Source of the DNA: Thermoproteota archaeon
GTDB taxonomy: Archaea > Korarchaeota > Korarchaeia > Korarchaeales > Korarchaeaceae
Length of the DNA stretch: 64,000 bases
Assembly: GCA_027491435.1 (NCBI GenBank)
Contig: JAOZFG010000035.1
Span: 94,393-158,392 of the forward strand
Reading direction: 5' to 3'
Shown: in pieces, positions 28,511-38,528 of the stretch
Numbering within the stretch: the first letter of the stretch is position 1
Layout: the number at the start of each line of letters is the position of its first letter
The notes under the pieces: generated by a model
The model's input: only the letters and a program-made list of their open reading frames with translations
Told to the model about the DNA's origin: nothing
Database searches by the model: none
Translations under genes and position numbers: made by a program

Positions 28511-29475
28511 TAGTTGGATTTGAGAAATTCGATTAACTTATCAGCCGGGCCCTTTATAAGCCCTATCAGGCAGAGGACCCTCTCGAGAGGGGAAAGGTTC
28601 AGCTTACCCCCGCAGGCGTAAGGATGACCTCCTCCGTCGAACTTCCTGCAGGCCACGCTCAGGTCTTGCCCTCCAACTCCTCGGTAGAGGGAGAACCTGA
28701 CGCAGTTGTACAGCACCAGAACGAAGTCCACCGGCCTAGCCTCCACCAACCTTTTGGAGGCCTGTGAGCCCGGCCCTCCTCTTGGCCTGAAGTCTATAAC
28801 GGCGAACTCTTTACCTGAGGCCGTTCTGTAGAACTTGACCCTGAAAAGGGCTTCCTTTATCCTCTCCTCGTCCCTCTCCATTAATTCCCTAGCCCTCTCC
28901 TCCACCTCAGCTGTGACTATCTCCCCATTTAACAGGTTCTCAGCCACCTTTCTGAGCCATTTACTTCCCCTGCAAACTGTTGCCAGTATTTTGCTCTCCC
29001 TTAAGGAGTAAGTCGCCGTATCGGCGTCGTTAGCAAGTTCCACGAGTTTAGGTATTATGTGGTCTCCGTCAAACACTTCATAGACGAGTTGAGCGGCGCT
29101 GGGAGCTGGCCTAACTATGAAGTTGACCCCGGGCACGTTGACCTCCGGCCACCTGTGGTGATCTATCCAGGTGATCTTCCACCCCTTAGACACCATCTTA
29201 ACGAGGGCCCTTTCCACTTTATCCCTGTTGGAGTCATTTACCCCTATGTCGGTGACGTATAGCTCCCTTCCACTGGCGTGGGCGAGGGATTCAAGCACTT
29301 GGTGTATCTTCCTGGGGGTTGAGAACAGTAGAAGCCCGTCCCCCAACTTCTTTCTGAGCACTACGTAGCTGACCACGCCGTCTAAGTCCGTATGGGTTAT
29401 AAAAATTCTGGAGGGAAGTGTCCCCAGAATCGACTTAAGCTTAAGCTTCAGAAGCCAGGCTTGATATTTCATCAA
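28507..29475 (-). CDS. DHH/DHHA1-family phosphoesterase
   Basis: ITHTDLDGVVSYVVL, WIDHHRWPEV, FDGGGHPYACGGKL. Confidence 0.83.
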   Translation of the reverse strand: MMKYQAWLLKLKLKSILGTLPSRIFITHTDLDGVVSYVVLRKKLGDGLLLFSTPRKIHQVLESLAHASGRELYVTDIGVNDSNRDKVERALVKMVSKGWKITWIDHHRWPEVNVPGVNFIVRPAPSAAQLVYEVFDGDHIIPKLVELANDADTATYSLRESKILATVCRGSKWLRKVAENLLNGEIVTAEVEERARELMERDEERIKEALFRVKFYRTASGKEFAVIDFRPRGGPGSQASKRLVEARPVDFVLVLYNCVRFSLYRGVGGQDLSVACRKFDGGGHPYACGGKLNLSPLERVLCLIGLIKGPADKLIEFLKSNY

Positions 29476-30979
29476 GAGAGGACCCTGCCAGGAACTTCCT
29501 TACAGCATCAGGCAGATCCTTAACCTCCACTCTGACCTGCCTCATTGTGTCCCTGTCCCTGAAGGTTACGGTGTCATCTTCAAGGGTCTGGTGATCCACA
29601 GTAACGCATATTGGTGTGCCTACCTCGTCCATCCTCCTGTACCTCTTGCCTATGCTGCCGGACTCATCGTAGAAGGCGTAGAACCCTTGCTCAATTAGCT
29701 GTCTGTATATCTCCCTAGCCCTCTCCGGCAATCCATCTCTCTTGAGAAGGGGAAACACGGCCACTTCAATTGGGGCTATGTGCCTGGGAAGCTGAAGCCA
29801 AACCCTCTCCTCATCCTCCCTGTAGGCAAGCATCAGCTCGTGGAAGATCACCCTGTCCAGGCCTATGGAGGGTTCGTACATGTGAGGGATCACCTTAACA
29901 CCCCTATCGGTCATAACGCTTAGGTCCTTACTGGAAACCCTCATGTGCCCCTTGACGTCATAATCGGTCCTGTAAGCGTTGTTCACCAGTTCAACCCACC
30001 CCAGGTCTTCAGTGTAGACCTCCAGATCCCAATGGGCCAAAGCGTAGTGGGCCTTCTCCCCCTCTATCAATTCCCTGTACCTTAACCTGTCCAAGGGAAA
30101 GCCCAGAGTTTCATTGAAGAACTTCTGTACCCTAGCCAACCAGTAGGTTATCAGCGGGTTTATAGTGTAGCCGGTCTCAAGCCCCTCCCTAACAGTCATT
30201 TCAGTTATATTACCAGTTTCCCTGTCCTCCCTCTTGAGGAACCTTATCTTGTAGTCCATCAGGGGTTTCAACTTCTCCTCATACTTGCTCTGATCCTCTG
30301 GATCGAAGAATATGTGGAGCTCCAATTGCTGAAACTCCCTCATCCTGATGAGGGTCCTCCTTGGGGAGATCTCGTTCCTGAAAACCCTGCCTACCTGGGC
30401 GAGTATAAAAGGGAGCTTCCCTCTCATGACCATAAAGGAGGTCTTAAACTCGACTACGCTCCCTTGAGTGGTCTCAGGCCTTAAAGCCGCGTTTGGCTCT
30501 TCGGCTTCGGCTCCCACGGCTACGGTAAACATTAGGTTGAACTGTTTTATCTCGGTCCAGTCGAAGGCTCCACACTTGGGACACCTGATCCTGTTTTCCA
30601 GCACCAGCTTCAAGAGCTCTTCATCGGACATGCCTTCTAGGTTTTCCTCTATGCCTAAAGTTTCCTCTATTAACTTATCAACCCTGAACCTGGTGTGGCA
30701 CCTCTTACACTCTATCAGCCTATCGAAGAAATGCTTTAGGTGGCCAGAGGCTTCGAACACCTTTATCGGCAGTATATGAGGGGTCTCTATCTCGTGAGCT
30801 CCTTCAGGGAGGACCAAGTTCATCCTCCAAAGCTTAATTATCTTCTCTTTCATTCTCAGGCCCAAAGGCCCATATACGTAGAAGCCTGCAGGCGCTCCCG
30901 GGTAGAGCTCCCTAGAGGAAGGCCAGAAGAACCCTCTCCTGAAGGCCAAGTCCACTACCTTGTCATAGATCTGCTGCAT
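29441..30979 (-). CDS. glyS: Glycyl-tRNA synthetase
   Basis: GFFWPSSRELYPGAPAGFYVYGPLGLRMKEKI, RPETTQGSVVEFKTSF, GRVFRNEISPRRTLIRMREFQQLELHIFF. Confidence 0.95.
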   Translation of the reverse strand: MQQIYDKVVDLAFRRGFFWPSSRELYPGAPAGFYVYGPLGLRMKEKIIKLWRMNLVLPEGAHEIETPHILPIKVFEASGHLKHFFDRLIECKRCHTRFRVDKLIEETLGIEENLEGMSDEELLKLVLENRIRCPKCGAFDWTEIKQFNLMFTVAVGAEAEEPNAALRPETTQGSVVEFKTSFMVMRGKLPFILAQVGRVFRNEISPRRTLIRMREFQQLELHIFFDPEDQSKYEEKLKPLMDYKIRFLKREDRETGNITEMTVREGLETGYTINPLITYWLARVQKFFNETLGFPLDRLRYRELIEGEKAHYALAHWDLEVYTEDLGWVELVNNAYRTDYDVKGHMRVSSKDLSVMTDRGVKVIPHMYEPSIGLDRVIFHELMLAYREDEERVWLQLPRHIAPIEVAVFPLLKRDGLPERAREIYRQLIEQGFYAFYDESGSIGKRYRRMDEVGTPICVTVDHQTLEDDTVTFRDRDTMRQVRVEVKDLPDAVRKFLAGSSLDEISSLASEA

Positions 30980-31562
30980 TGGCCCTCACCCAGTCGATTA
31001 TGACCTTGGGAACCCCTGCTTCGTTTAAAATTATGTGCTCAATTTCTTTTTCGTTCATCCCCTCAGCCTTTAGCTTTCTGCTTAGATATCTGACAGTTTC
31101 CGCATATTCCCAGAAGTAGACCACCCAGGCGTCGGTCTCCTCCACATAATAGTCAGGTCTGACCTTGCTCCAAGGCTTGAAGTGGAGCGTAGCTACCTTC
31201 ACTTCTGAGGCCCCCATATCCTTAACGTGCTGTATTGCCACCAGTAAGCTATCTCCAGTGTCAGCCACGTCGTCGACCAAGAGCACCTTCTCTCCGTCTA
31301 CTCTGGTGTTCAGTGGCTCGGTGACCTCAACTATATCCTTGACCTCTAAGGCTGCGTAGTGAGTTATCCTTATCGCCTTGACCTTGTGTACGTCGAGCAG
31401 GTCGCTTAGCAGCCTAGCTACAACCATGCCCCCTCTAAGGATAGGAACCAACAGCGTTGGCCTATAGCCGGACTCTATTATCATGTCGGCTAACCTCATT
31501 GAGAGCTCGAACGCCCTTTCCGGATCCACCCGCAGGAACTTCATCTCTACACCTCCGGGCAT
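30963..31562 (-). CDS. Purine phosphoribosyltransferase-family protein
   Basis: LLVPILRGGMVVARLLSDLLDV, EKVLLVDDVADTGDSLLVA PRPP loop. Confidence 0.87.
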   Translation of the reverse strand: MPGGVEMKFLRVDPERAFELSMRLADMIIESGYRPTLLVPILRGGMVVARLLSDLLDVHKVKAIRITHYAALEVKDIVEVTEPLNTRVDGEKVLLVDDVADTGDSLLVAIQHVKDMGASEVKVATLHFKPWSKVRPDYYVEETDAWVVYFWEYAETVRYLSRKLKAEGMNEKEIEHIILNEAGVPKVIIDWVRANAADL

Positions 31563-31837
31563 GTACAGGGTATGTTACCGCATTTTGGACAGCCCTTTCC
31601 GTACCTGGAGATGAAAGCACCTTCTAAGTCCACTCCCAAGAGGTCAGCTACGCTTAAGAGCCAGGCAAACACATCAGCGAACTCTTCTCTAAGAGATGAG
31701 GGATCTCCATCTCTTATAGCTCTGAATAGCTCACCTACTTCCTCGCCTAGGTGGATCACGGTTCTGTCAACTCCTCTTCTCCTGTCCCTCTTCCCGTAGA
31801 TGTCCCTTATCAGTTTTTGAGCCTCTGATATCCTCAA
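31547..31837 (-). CDS. MazG-like nucleotide pyrophosphohydrolase with Cys-rich tail
   Basis: HLGEEVGELFRAIRDGDPSSLREEFADVFAWLLSVADLLGVDLEGAF; tail CPKCGNIPCTCPEV. Confidence 0.82.
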   Translation of the reverse strand: MRISEAQKLIRDIYGKRDRRRGVDRTVIHLGEEVGELFRAIRDGDPSSLREEFADVFAWLLSVADLLGVDLEGAFISRYGKGCPKCGNIPCTCPEV

Positions 31838-31847
31838 GAGCGTTCCC

Positions 31848-32009
31848 TCACAGCAGATGGAGCAATAGTATGGTTACGCCAGTTAGCGCTGACAGGAAGA
31901 CTGGGAACCACTTGGGCACCTTGATACCGCCCGCCTCCTCCGTGCTGAAGGTGAGGATACCCGCAACGGACATGGGCATGTAGTTACCCTTCCTCTTACC
32001 CTTCGGCAT
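31848..32009 (-). CDS. Preprotein translocase Sec61-beta / SecG-type subunit (not in supplied ORF track)
   Basis: Own translation of minus strand: MPKGKRKGNYMPMSVAGILTFSTEEAGGIKVPKWFPVFLSALTGVTILLLHLL*; basic N-term, AG-ILTF-EE--GIKV motif, single C-terminal TM. Confidence 0.82.
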   Translation of the reverse strand: MPKGKRKGNYMPMSVAGILTFSTEEAGGIKVPKWFPVFLSALTGVTILLLHLL

Positions 32010-32081
32010 AACAACCCCTCGGGGTATTGAATTGCACTATTAAATTTATAGCGACCATCTAGGTTACCGCTCGGAGGCCTG

Positions 32082-32996
32082 ATGAGGGTCAGGTTCAAAA
32101 ACGGCGTAGAGGTTGAGGGCAGGGAAACAAGGATACTCCTGGACCCTTTGAAGACCGAGCCCAACGTGACGGCTTTGATAACTCACGCCCACTCTGACCA
32201 CGTGCCCAAGGACGTCAGAAGGCCTAAGGGCAGGGTGTTAACCAGTAGGGGAACTGCCAACATAATCAGGAGGAGGTATAAAGGCCAAGTTGAGGTAATC
32301 CAGGTGGGTAGGGAGTACAGGATAGGTGAGTTCCTAGTAAGAGCCTATCCAGTGGGTCACATTTACGGTTCAGTAGGCTACCTGATACAGGGCAAAGAGG
32401 CGACCATCTTTTACACTGGAGACGTGAACCCCAGGGGAGCGTTGACGGCTGAAGAACCCGAGATACCTGAAGTCGACGTCCTGATAGTGGAATCAACGTA
32501 TGGCCTCCCCAAGTATAGGTTCCCAGACCAGCTCAGAGTAAGGGCAGATCTGGCCAAGTGGGCGGCAGAGAAAGTTAAACAGGGGAAGAACGCCGTGATA
32601 GAGGCCTACGTGGTAGGCAAGTCCCAGGAGGTGATAGCCACCCTCAACTGGCTCACCAACTTGGAGGTTGTGGTATCCCCCAAGGTTGCGGAGGTCGCCA
32701 GGGCTTACGAAGGGGTTAAGCTTGAGTTCAGCGAGGTGAGGCCAAGAGAACCTCACGTGTACGTCACGGGAAGGGCTAACGGCGATAAGGTTGTGGTGTC
32801 CGGGTGGGTAATAGATTACGGAGGGGGCTTCCCTCTGAGCTCTCACGCCGATTTTGACGGCCTCCTGGACGTAGTAGTCAAGTCGGGGGCCAGGAAGATA
32901 CTTACGGTATACGGGTTCTCTAGGTACTTCGCTGAATGGTTAAAAAATAGGGGAAAGAATGCAGAATTCCTCCGGGAAAGCTGGTTAGTTGTCTGA
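32082..32996 (+). CDS. Metallo-beta-lactamase-fold exonuclease-like protein
   Basis: ALITHAHSDHVPKD, AYPVGHIYGSVGYLI, IFYTGDVNPRG, GGFPLSSHADFDGLLDVV. Confidence 0.85.
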   Translation: MRVRFKNGVEVEGRETRILLDPLKTEPNVTALITHAHSDHVPKDVRRPKGRVLTSRGTANIIRRRYKGQVEVIQVGREYRIGEFLVRAYPVGHIYGSVGYLIQGKEATIFYTGDVNPRGALTAEEPEIPEVDVLIVESTYGLPKYRFPDQLRVRADLAKWAAEKVKQGKNAVIEAYVVGKSQEVIATLNWLTNLEVVVSPKVAEVARAYEGVKLEFSEVRPREPHVYVTGRANGDKVVVSGWVIDYGGGFPLSSHADFDGLLDVVVKSGARKILTVYGFSRYFAEWLKNRGKNAEFLRESWLVV

Positions 32997-33494
32997 TCAC
33001 TTCTTCTTGGTGGTTATTCCGGGAATCTCCTCAGGAACAACTGAGGGTCTCTCTTTTATCGTCTCTAGCACTAGGGAAGTGTTGGTGTCCCTGAGCCCAG
33101 GTATGCTTTGTATCTTCCTGAGTATCTCGTTGAGCTCGGACTGGCTTCCAGCTATGACCTTAAGCAGGACGTCGTACTGTCCTGTTATTTCATGGACCTC
33201 AAGGACCGAGTTGCCCAGTATCTCTACGACCTTCCTGGCAACCTCGGAGTGCTTTCCGGGCTCGGTCTCAAGAAGTATTATATACTTGCTACCCTTACCA
33301 AGCTTAGAATGGTCGATGAGCGCCGTGTACCCTTTCACTATTCCGAGCTCCTCAAGCTTCTTAACCTTCTTCATTACTCCGGCAGGGCTCATTCCCAGCT
33401 CTCTAGCTATTTGGGTGTAGGTGATCCTTCCATTATCTACGAGCTTCCGGAGGATCTCTATCTCCTTAGCAGTTATTCCCTTAACTCTGGGCAT
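32997..33494 (-). CDS. Lrp/AsnC-family transcriptional regulator
   Basis: EIEILRKLVDNGRITYTQIARELGMSPAGVMKKVKKLEELGIVKGYTALID, EVHEITGQYDVLLKVIA. Confidence 0.9.
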   Translation of the reverse strand: MPRVKGITAKEIEILRKLVDNGRITYTQIARELGMSPAGVMKKVKKLEELGIVKGYTALIDHSKLGKGSKYIILLETEPGKHSEVARKVVEILGNSVLEVHEITGQYDVLLKVIAGSQSELNEILRKIQSIPGLRDTNTSLVLETIKERPSVVPEEIPGITTKKK

Positions 33495-33619
33495 ATTAGA
33501 TCCCTCCCAAGGGCTACCCGCATGTTAACTATAGGGGCACTATACCCTACATTTTTTGTGGGTAGAGAGTATATAAAGTTGCCTCATAAAGAGATGCCTA
33601 GCTGAGGTGATACGGTCCC

Positions 33620-35272
33620 ATGTTAGACGTTGTTCAGAAGAAATCAAAACAAATGTTCAGTATGCCCTCGTTCAGGATTGCCTTATTGACACTAACTCTC
33701 CTATTCACTATTCCAGCGCTCATAGCACATTTTATGGATGAGACAGCCGTTCTCCTCCCCTACTACACATCGTTAATAGTGATAAATTTATTCGTTTACC
33801 TCAATACCAGGGGCTTGAAGGTAAACTACTGGAACGCGAGGAGGAGGGCGTGGTTTTCAGTCTTCGTGACAATGCCCTTATTTATAAGTATATTGTTAAG
33901 TTTACTCCTAAGATATGATCTTTATGTGCTTTCCTATACATCTCTATACCTGCTAATCTTAATATCTGCCACGATAGGATCGATTGACGATATGAAGATA
34001 TTCCTGTCGGAAATATTGCTATTTTCGTTAACGGCCCTTCTCAACTCGATGGATAGTTTTAAGATCTCCTTGATCTCCGGTATCACATCCGTTCTAGCGG
34101 TAAAGCTGATGGGTGGCGTGATAACAGCCATTTCAAAGCCGTTAACTGGATTAGATGGCTTTAAGAGCGTGAAAGCTTTGGCTGAGCTCACTTTAGGGGA
34201 CAGAGGAGAGATATATGAGAAGGCCTTAGACTCGAGGGGCGAGGAGGGGGAGGTCAACCTAGGAGTCATAAGATTTAACAACTCTGTAATTTTAACTGCT
34301 GACTTTCACCCTGGACCCTTCAGGGCGGGGAGCGCTGAGGGACCCGGGATCATACTGAACTCGCTAGAGGAGCTCAACCCCGTGTTTATGAGGGCGGCGT
34401 CTACTCATGAGAGGAACCTGACCATGAGGGCCTACGTTGAGTCCTTGGCCGAAAGGCTCAGGGAACTGGCTGATAGCTCGAAGAGCTGTTGTATTGGGAG
34501 ACCCGTATTCAAGAGAGGCAAGTTTGAGGTTGTGGCGTTTAGGGTAGGGGATCACCTCTACTTCCTAGTGTCAGGCAGGCCCATCGAGAGCATGGAAGAC
34601 ATCCCCCACGAGATCCAAGAGGAAGTGAGCAGGAGGTTAGGGGTGAAGTGCTTCGTAGTTGATAGGCACGACTCCATAGTTGAGGAGGGTTATAAGGTGC
34701 CTCTTCCCGGAAGCGAGCTAGGTGAAGCTCTGATAGAGGAGCTAGTAGAGGCGGGAAGGGAGGCCTTGGCGGAGAGGTGTTATCACGAGGTTTTAGTGGG
34801 TTACGCCTCAGGCAAGCCGGATTGGTCAGCAGTGGGCAGGGGAGGTGTGAGGACACTCGCCGTTAAGGGCGACGATTGGGGCCTCTTGCTCATCAGCGTG
34901 GACGGGAACAACTCACTGCCGGACTTTAGAGACAGGCTCCTGAACAGGCTATCCTCTTATGGACTGATGCCCGTCTTGCTCACCACGGATACCCATGAGG
35001 TGCTGAGAACCAAGGAGCCGTTCAACCCACTGGGCTACAGAGGGGACCAAGAGTCCATGATAGAGTACGTGGAGGAGCTGGCCAAGAGGGCCATTGATTC
35101 GGCCTCCCGATCGGAAGTCCGTTGTAACACCTCCTCCTTCAGGGTTAAGTTTATGGGTAAGCGTGAAATCCTATTATCGGCTGTTACAGTAAGCATCTCA
35201 GCTGTTTACCCCAAGTACCTAGTTCCCTTGGGGCTTCTACCCCAGCTGGCCATCCTACTACTGCTAACCTGA
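33620..35272 (+). CDS. DUF2070-like archaeal membrane protein
   Basis: N-terminal TM cluster, soluble domain with TADFHPGPFRAGSAEGPGIILNSL..STHERNLT, C-terminal TM. Confidence 0.65.
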   Translation: MLDVVQKKSKQMFSMPSFRIALLTLTLLFTIPALIAHFMDETAVLLPYYTSLIVINLFVYLNTRGLKVNYWNARRRAWFSVFVTMPLFISILLSLLLRYDLYVLSYTSLYLLILISATIGSIDDMKIFLSEILLFSLTALLNSMDSFKISLISGITSVLAVKLMGGVITAISKPLTGLDGFKSVKALAELTLGDRGEIYEKALDSRGEEGEVNLGVIRFNNSVILTADFHPGPFRAGSAEGPGIILNSLEELNPVFMRAASTHERNLTMRAYVESLAERLRELADSSKSCCIGRPVFKRGKFEVVAFRVGDHLYFLVSGRPIESMEDIPHEIQEEVSRRLGVKCFVVDRHDSIVEEGYKVPLPGSELGEALIEELVEAGREALAERCYHEVLVGYASGKPDWSAVGRGGVRTLAVKGDDWGLLLISVDGNNSLPDFRDRLLNRLSSYGLMPVLLTTDTHEVLRTKEPFNPLGYRGDQESMIEYVEELAKRAIDSASRSEVRCNTSSFRVKFMGKREILLSAVTVSISAVYPKYLVPLGLLPQLAILLLLT

Positions 35273-35305
35273 AAAATTTATTTAGCGCAAGTGGGTTAGA
35301 GTCAC

Positions 35306-35379
35306 GGGCCCGTAGCTCAGCATGGAAGAGCACCCGGCTTTTAACCGGGGGGTCGCGGGTTCAAATCCCGCCGGGCCCG
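35306..35379 (+). tRNA. tRNA-Lys (anticodon UUU)
   Basis: Cloverleaf: GGGCCCG...GCTC/GAGC, CCCGG-CTTTTAA-CCGGG, GCGGG-TTCAAAT-CCCGC, CGGGCCC-G; no intron. Confidence 0.96.
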
Positions 35380-35415
35380 CAAAATTAATATATTGGGAAA
35401 CTGTCCACTTGGGCT

Positions 35416-35784
35416 ATGAGTTTGGAAGAAGCCCAGCTACTGATAGAACAGGCTAGGGAACAACTGAAGGATGGGGACTTCCTAGACTTCCTCACTAACC
35501 TAAAGAAGTCCATGTTAACATCTATAATGGCCGTCCTAAGGGCCCTTGGAATGACCCCTCCCGAAACTGACAACCTTTTGAGGCTGTACTTGTCAATCCC
35601 CGCCCAGTACAGGCCGGCCATAGGTGAGCCTGAGTTTGAGATATTCGAGTACAAGTACGGTTTGGCCGTCTATAACATGAGCGGAGCTGTCCCTTTAGAA
35701 AAAGAGTTTTTGGAGAGCAGCCTCGACCTAGCTGAGAGGGTGCTCTACTGGGCCCAATCCCTCATTCGAACCTTAGCGCCTTAG
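35416..35784 (+). CDS. Hypothetical helical protein
   Basis: MSLEEAQLLIEQAREQLKDGDFLDFLTNLKKSMLTSIMAVLRALG; ATG shortly after tRNA. Confidence 0.6.
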   Translation: MSLEEAQLLIEQAREQLKDGDFLDFLTNLKKSMLTSIMAVLRALGMTPPETDNLLRLYLSIPAQYRPAIGEPEFEIFEYKYGLAVYNMSGAVPLEKEFLESSLDLAERVLYWAQSLIRTLAP

Positions 35785-36988
35785 CCGGCTCCAGCTGAGC
35801 CGCCTTCATGGCAGGAGGTAGAGCTCCGAGTATTGTGACCAGTAGGGTTGAGCCCGCTATTAGCAGAGCGTAACCAGGGGAAAGCGTTGGAGTTATCATG
35901 AAGACCTGTCTGTGAGGACCTACCTCCTCTGGCCTGAAGAATAAGGAGGTTATCCCCAGAGCTCCCCCGTATCCTAGTAACATCCCCAAGATTATGGCCA
36001 CTGAGCTCATGAGTACCGCTTCAAACAGGAAGGACAGACCTATATCTCCCTTGGAGGCTCCCATAGCCCTCATTACCCCTATTATCCTGACCCTCTCGGT
36101 GACCGCTGTGTACATAGCGTTCATTATTCCTATAGAGGCCACCACTATGGTCATAGCCGCTATGGCCCCGAGGACTAAGACTGACATATTGACCACCTGA
36201 TCCAACTGTTTCTGCATGTCCTTCATGGCCACTATCATTACCTCCTTGCCTATTCCGTATTCTTCCCTCAGCTGATCCACTACGGACTCTACTAGGTTTA
36301 CGTCCTCAACTATGACCGAAAGCCCGTAATAGGCCTTCTTGTTGTATATCTTCTGGTAGATTCTAAGGGCGTACCCCAGCGGCACTATGACCGTGTTGTC
36401 CACGTCTGTCATTATTGAGGTTCCGTAGGGCTCTATTACCCCCACAACCCTGGGCCTGACAGTAAGCCCGACGAGAGGTATCTCAGCCTTGACGTTCATC
36501 CCCAGCAGTATGTAAGGCTCCCCATCAGACAGCCTCTCTGCGAGCCTATACCCTAGAACGGCGGCCTCCTCATTGGAGGAGGCTGGCCAGTCCCCGTACT
36601 TTATCGCTATATCGGGGAAGACATCTGAGACGTACTCCGGATCCACGCCCAGAACCGTGTACTTCTCGCTCTTGCCGAACATGGTGATCTCCATGGGCAT
36701 CTGTATCATAGGAAATACCGCCTCTACTCCATCCATCCTCTCTATCTTGTCTATGTCAGCGTCGTCGAAGATGACCGATCCCCTGGAAATCACGTATATC
36801 AGCCTGAGGCTGCTCCCCTTGAACATCCTCTTTATAGCGAGGCCGTAGCCCTCAGCAAAAGATATGACCGCAGTTAGGGTGAGCACTCCCAAAAAGATTC
36901 CTAGGAGAGTTAGGAAGGTCCTCCTCTTCCTGCTCATCATCGCCTTAAAGGAGAACCTGATTACATCGTTAAACCTCAATCTCCTCAC
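35762..36988 (-). CDS. ABC transporter permease, MacB/FtsX type
   Basis: MMSRKRRTFLTLLGIFLGVLTLTAVISFAEG, TERVRIIGVMRAMGASKGDIGLSFLFEAVLMS. Confidence 0.88.
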   Translation of the reverse strand: MRRLRFNDVIRFSFKAMMSRKRRTFLTLLGIFLGVLTLTAVISFAEGYGLAIKRMFKGSSLRLIYVISRGSVIFDDADIDKIERMDGVEAVFPMIQMPMEITMFGKSEKYTVLGVDPEYVSDVFPDIAIKYGDWPASSNEEAAVLGYRLAERLSDGEPYILLGMNVKAEIPLVGLTVRPRVVGVIEPYGTSIMTDVDNTVIVPLGYALRIYQKIYNKKAYYGLSVIVEDVNLVESVVDQLREEYGIGKEVMIVAMKDMQKQLDQVVNMSVLVLGAIAAMTIVVASIGIMNAMYTAVTERVRIIGVMRAMGASKGDIGLSFLFEAVLMSSVAIILGMLLGYGGALGITSLFFRPEEVGPHRQVFMITPTLSPGYALLIAGSTLLVTILGALPPAMKAAQLEPAKALRFE

Positions 36989-38528
36989 CCCTCTTGAAGA
37001 TTAGCCTGCCCAGTACCAGCCCCACCAAGATCCCCGCCAAGGCCGCTATGGCCAGGGCGTAGACGTTGTAGCCGCCAGCCTGTTGAGCCTGATTTGTTTT
37101 AGCCTGAGGGGGCTCTACTGTTATCTCCCTGTAAGTCTCCTCCCACTTCTCAGGCGATGCTAGGTACCTCACTTTGACCTTGAGCTTGATAGGTGAACTA
37201 AGCTCGTTAACTGAGCATGTCAGTGAGAAACCGGTGCTCTCACCGTCTCCCAGGCTTCCCACGTAAGAGCTGGAGAAGCAATTTGATCCCTCCATGCTGA
37301 CGTTGATGTGATCAGCCTCCCTGTTCCCTATGTTGGCTAAGAGACCTCTAACCCTCACCCTTCCATTCAGGTAGGACCCTTCCAGCGAGGATATCACTAT
37401 CTTAGCCTGCTCCCTCCTCCCAAAACCTAATGTAAGGGTCGTCTGTTTTTCGACGTCCTCGCCCTCTACGTATTCCTTGTAGGTAAAGGTTAACATCAGC
37501 TCGTATGACTTAGCCTGCTCCGACGGTATGAGCTCTATCTCAACACTTTCACTGTCTCCAGGGGCTAGGTCGCCCAGGTAGTGTAAGCTCGGTCCCACGA
37601 TTGTGACGGTTTTAGAGTTGAGCTGCAACCTGACGTCTCTTGCTTCCTCTCCCCCCAGGTTCTTCACCACTAAGTTTACCTTGCTCAGGGCCCCAGCCTC
37701 CAACATGTCTTGGTCAGTTTCCACAGCCAAGTAAGGTGACTCTTCTCCGCTTCCCTGGTCGCTAGACTCTATAGGTATCTTGAAGGCCTTGGACAAGGTA
37801 ATGGACTTGCCGGCCGACTGGTAAGAAATTGAGACCATTACCACGTCCTCATCTTTGTCTACGCCCTTAGGTACGAGCGCCCCTATGTCGTAGGTTATCG
37901 TCTTGCCAGGGGGTAGTTGGTACATCTGCTGGATCATGGGGTTCAGAACCTTAGCGTACGAAGCAGATACCTGTATCGATGTTATGGTCGCAGTTCCTCT
38001 ACCTGAGTTGTGAATGTTGAGCTTAAGTACAGTTGAGGCACCCTCCAACAGATTTCCGGATAGGGTGAAGGTGATGGTAGAAGCTCCTTCCACCTTAAGG
38101 CCGAACTCCAGCTCGTCGGTGTTGTTCAGTGATGGGCTCGCTCCCATCAAGTCGTAGTTAACCCTAAGCTTGAACTTGTAGGATGAGGAGCCGACAGCAG
38201 GTACGTCCACGTAAAAGGTGGAGTAGAAGGCCTCCCCCTTAGAGAACACGTTTCTACCCAGTTGAAGCGAGGGAATTACCTTGGCCACTCTCCTGCCCTG
38301 GGCGTCTGTTAAGGGAGGTGGTATTTCCAGCTCCAGGTAGTTGACTCTGACCGAGGCCTTAGCCTTCAAGAAAACGGTTAACGGCGTTATTCCCTGCCCG
38401 GAAACAGCCGTACTGGCCCTTTCTGGAGTTCCCCACCAGGCGTTTACCAGCTCGAAATTAGGCTCGGACGCCAAAACCTGATATAGAGGTAACAACAACA
38501 AGATGAGGAGTAAAGCACTACGCTTCAC
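36969..38528 (-). CDS. Secreted/anchored CARDB-like beta-sandwich protein in ABC operon
   Basis: N-term signal peptide, repeated Ig-like 'VKNLGGEEARDVRLQLNS' segments, C-term TM and basic tail. Confidence 0.78.
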   Translation of the reverse strand: MKRSALLLILLLLPLYQVLASEPNFELVNAWWGTPERASTAVSGQGITPLTVFLKAKASVRVNYLELEIPPPLTDAQGRRVAKVIPSLQLGRNVFSKGEAFYSTFYVDVPAVGSSSYKFKLRVNYDLMGASPSLNNTDELEFGLKVEGASTITFTLSGNLLEGASTVLKLNIHNSGRGTATITSIQVSASYAKVLNPMIQQMYQLPPGKTITYDIGALVPKGVDKDEDVVMVSISYQSAGKSITLSKAFKIPIESSDQGSGEESPYLAVETDQDMLEAGALSKVNLVVKNLGGEEARDVRLQLNSKTVTIVGPSLHYLGDLAPGDSESVEIELIPSEQAKSYELMLTFTYKEYVEGEDVEKQTTLTLGFGRREQAKIVISSLEGSYLNGRVRVRGLLANIGNREADHINVSMEGSNCFSSSYVGSLGDGESTGFSLTCSVNELSSPIKLKVKVRYLASPEKWEETYREITVEPPQAKTNQAQQAGGYNVYALAIAALAGILVGLVLGRLIFKRGEEIEV

